64,000 nucleotides of DNA from Pedobacter rhizosphaerae (GTDB lineage Bacteria > Bacteroidota > Bacteroidia > Sphingobacteriales > Sphingobacteriaceae). Location of the stretch: positions 224,435-288,434 of the forward strand of contig NZ_FOGG01000001.1 of assembly GCF_900111155.1 (NCBI RefSeq), read 5' to 3'. A model generated the notes under the pieces. That model saw nothing but the letters and a program-made list of their open reading frames with translations, searched no databases and was not told the origin of the DNA. Within the stretch, counting starts at the first letter, position 1; each line of letters starts with the position of its first letter. The position numbers and the translations under genes are program-made. Below, in pieces: positions 62,262 through 64,000 of this stretch.

Positions 62262-63806
62262 ATGTTCAAAAACTTTGTATACGCACTTTTATCTTTAATT
62301 GTTCTACCGTATATCTTAAATGCACAACCATTATCAAAAATTGCACCAAAAAGAGAGTTTCGTGGGGTTTGGGTTGCTACTGTAACCAATATTGATTGGC
62401 CATCAAAGCCGGGCTTGTCCATAGATCAGCAAAAACAAGAACTTATAGGGATACTGGAACGTCACAAAAGTCAGGGTATGAATGCCATTGTTTTGCAGGT
62501 AAGACCAGCAGCTGATGCCTTCTATGCGAAGTCGCGAGAGCCATGGAGCCAGTGGTTAATGGGCAAGCAAGGCCTGGCACCAGCACCCGGATACGATCCG
62601 CTTGCCTTTGCGATAAAGGAGGCCCATTTTAGAGGAATGGAATTGCATGCCTGGTTTAATCCTTATCGTGCCAGTATGAATAGTACTACCTCCCTGGCAG
62701 AAAATCACGCTTATAAAAAACATCCCGATTGGTTTTTTACTTATGGCGGCAAAAAGCAGTTCGATCCCGGGATTCCGGATGTTAGGGCCTACATTGTTCA
62801 GGTAATTTTAGATGTGGTTAAGGAATATGATGTGGATGGGATTCATTTTGATGATTATTTCTACCCTTATCCCATTGAAGGGCAACGGATAGATGATGGC
62901 AATACTTTTTATAAAAATCCCAATAACTTCTCCGATATTAAAGATTGGCGTCGTAATAATGTCGACCTGCTGATTAAAACACTTGCAGATAGTATTCATC
63001 ACTATAAAAAATGGGTCAAATTTGGTATTAGTCCCTTTGGTATCTGGCGCAACAAGCATGAAGATCCGGAAGGTTCTGCAAGCAGTGGATTATCTAATTA
63101 CGCCGAGCTGTATGCCGATAGCCGTAAGTGGGTAAAGGAGGGTTGGGTAGATTACATCAATCCACAAATTTATTTCACTTTTAGCAGGCGTGTTGCTCCT
63201 TACGCCACATTGGTAGACTGGTGGAGTAATAATAGCTATGGCAGGCATGTTTACATCGGTCAAGGTGCTTATCTGGTTAATTCGAGGGCAGAAGCTGCCT
63301 GGAAAAACCCTTCAGAAATACCCAATCAAATTCGATACCTCAGAAACAGTAACCGGGTTCAGGGGAGTGTATTTTTCTCTTCTAAATCAATGATGACGGT
63401 AGCAAGGGCAGTAGGCGATTCATTAAAAAACGATTTATATAAATATCAGGCTTTACCACCGCAAATGCCCTGGTTAGATGAGGTTTCTCCAAATCAACCG
63501 CAAGCATTAACAGCCGACGCTTTAAAAGATGGTGTACATTTGAAATGGCAACAACCCTTAAAAGCCAGTGATGGAGAAACCGCTTCCGGGTATGTGATTT
63601 ATCGCTTTAGTGAAGGGGAAAAAATCTCTGTACTCGATCCGAAGAACATCATTAAAATTAGCTTTGAAGATTACGTTTCTTTTATCGATACTGCTGTAGA
63701 AAGCGGAAAACGTTATAGTTACCTGGTTACGGCTTTAGACAGACTGAAAAATGAAAGCGAACCTAGTGGGCCTGTAGGGGTAGAGGTACCCTTGGCGAAG
63801 GAGTAG
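62262..63806 (+). CDS. Secreted family-10-like glycosidase (GHL10) with fibronectin-III-like tail
   Basis: The 514-aa protein has a signal peptide (about 1-21, ending LNAQ), the GHL10/YngK-type TIM barrel (opening FRGVWVATVTNIDWPSKPGL, with HAWFNPYRA and VDGIHFDDYFYPYP) and a C-terminal fibronectin-III-like module (about 410-510). The barrel is related to glycosidases acting on peptidoglycan or polysaccharide, but the reaction is unproven. ATG 62262 is taken since it places the signal at the start; an earlier TTG at 62238 adds eight residues. Confidence 0.88.
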   Translation: MFKNFVYALLSLIVLPYILNAQPLSKIAPKREFRGVWVATVTNIDWPSKPGLSIDQQKQELIGILERHKSQGMNAIVLQVRPAADAFYAKSREPWSQWLMGKQGLAPAPGYDPLAFAIKEAHFRGMELHAWFNPYRASMNSTTSLAENHAYKKHPDWFFTYGGKKQFDPGIPDVRAYIVQVILDVVKEYDVDGIHFDDYFYPYPIEGQRIDDGNTFYKNPNNFSDIKDWRRNNVDLLIKTLADSIHHYKKWVKFGISPFGIWRNKHEDPEGSASSGLSNYAELYADSRKWVKEGWVDYINPQIYFTFSRRVAPYATLVDWWSNNSYGRHVYIGQGAYLVNSRAEAAWKNPSEIPNQIRYLRNSNRVQGSVFFSSKSMMTVARAVGDSLKNDLYKYQALPPQMPWLDEVSPNQPQALTADALKDGVHLKWQQPLKASDGETASGYVIYRFSEGEKISVLDPKNIIKISFEDYVSFIDTAVESGKRYSYLVTALDRLKNESEPSGPVGVEVPLAKE

Positions 63807-64000
63807 GGAATTTGAGTAGCAAGATTGTTTAATTATTGAACTGTTTAATTGCTTAACTGTGCCGAAGGAACAAGGAGCAAGGAACAAAGAGTAAAGATCG
63901 GATGAAGGTTAGGCTTTCAGGACTGGCAACTTTGGGCAACTAGACTTCTGACTTCCGGACCTCAGACTTTCGGACTAATGAACTGTTTAATTGCTTAACT
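63807..64000. repeat. Intergenic tail with direct repeat
   Basis: After the glycosidase gene no coding region is seen up to the window edge. TGAACTGTTTAATTGCTTAA occurs near 63837 and again at about 63979-63998. Between the copies is a GAACAAGGAGCAAGGAACAA-type phrase like that at 29.85 kb. Confidence 0.6.

Noticed and set aside
1..64000. tRNA, rRNA, transposase or prophage genes
   Set aside because: No clover-leaf T-loop phrases, rRNA segments, transposase motifs or phage structural genes were recognised by eye; a tRNA scan would settle this.

Overview
The window is chromosomal DNA of a Bacteroidota member. It is most likely from the Sphingobacteriaceae (Pedobacter-like), a family-level guess from gene content and not from any search. 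Evidence: a PorP/SprF protein next to a giant PKD protein with a gliding-motility type C-terminus (type IX secretion), futalosine-pathway menaquinone genes, several promoters of the Bacteroidota form TTTG-N19-21-TAnnTTTG, AT-rich DNA, and a gene order miaB - sigma-54 activator - lptE - TPR protein - secG - groES - groEL. No rRNA, tRNA, CRISPR, transposase or prophage was seen.

Layout. 1-5164: a tight signalling operon (hybrid kinase, receiver, CheR, CheB, receiver) with no receptor or CheA/CheW in view. 5173-10412 (minus): two paralogous AsmA-like membrane proteins, then LemA and a DUF3137 protein. 11243-18778 (plus): tRNA modification, envelope biogenesis, secretion and chaperonins. 19078-28265: a 1977-aa secreted PKD protein with its PorP/SprF partner, MgtC-like protein, serine ammonia-lyase. 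28550-34597: C1 peptidase, AEC transporter, Dps, DEAD-box helicase, Hsp20, a truncated glycosyltransferase remnant and small membrane proteins. 35589-40488: two ECF sigma factor loci with likely regulatory partners, a beta-propeller lipoprotein and a DUF4197 protein. 40733-49504: PaiB-like protein, the phosphate transporter pair Pit/DUF47, a PhoR-like kinase, a radical SAM/DNA-repair pair, HD hydrolase, XRE regulator and an RNA methyltransferase. 49561-57309: DUF3127 protein, a kinase/OmpR-type regulator pair, mqnD and mqnB, a pterin pair (QueD-like, folE) and fabD. 57400-63806: a 1243-aa NtrY-like kinase, a coiled-coil membrane protein and a secreted GHL10 glycosidase.

The most interesting signal is regulatory. 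Two sites with the exact arrangement TTAACA-N5-TTAACA (11-bp period, the geometry of PhoB/PhoP boxes) lie immediately upstream of the DUF47-Pit operon and of the neighbouring PhoR-like kinase. Both have the same 9-nt distance to a -7-like element. This suggests a local phosphate regulon whose operator resembles the Bacillus PhoP box.

The long intergenic stretches hold layered repeats rather than genes: tandem duplications with periods of about 198, 128 and 183-190 bp, a 328-bp spaced duplication, a four-copy long hairpin family, a dispersed CACGGA-type motif and a nested perfect inverted repeat. They explain several spurious open frames.
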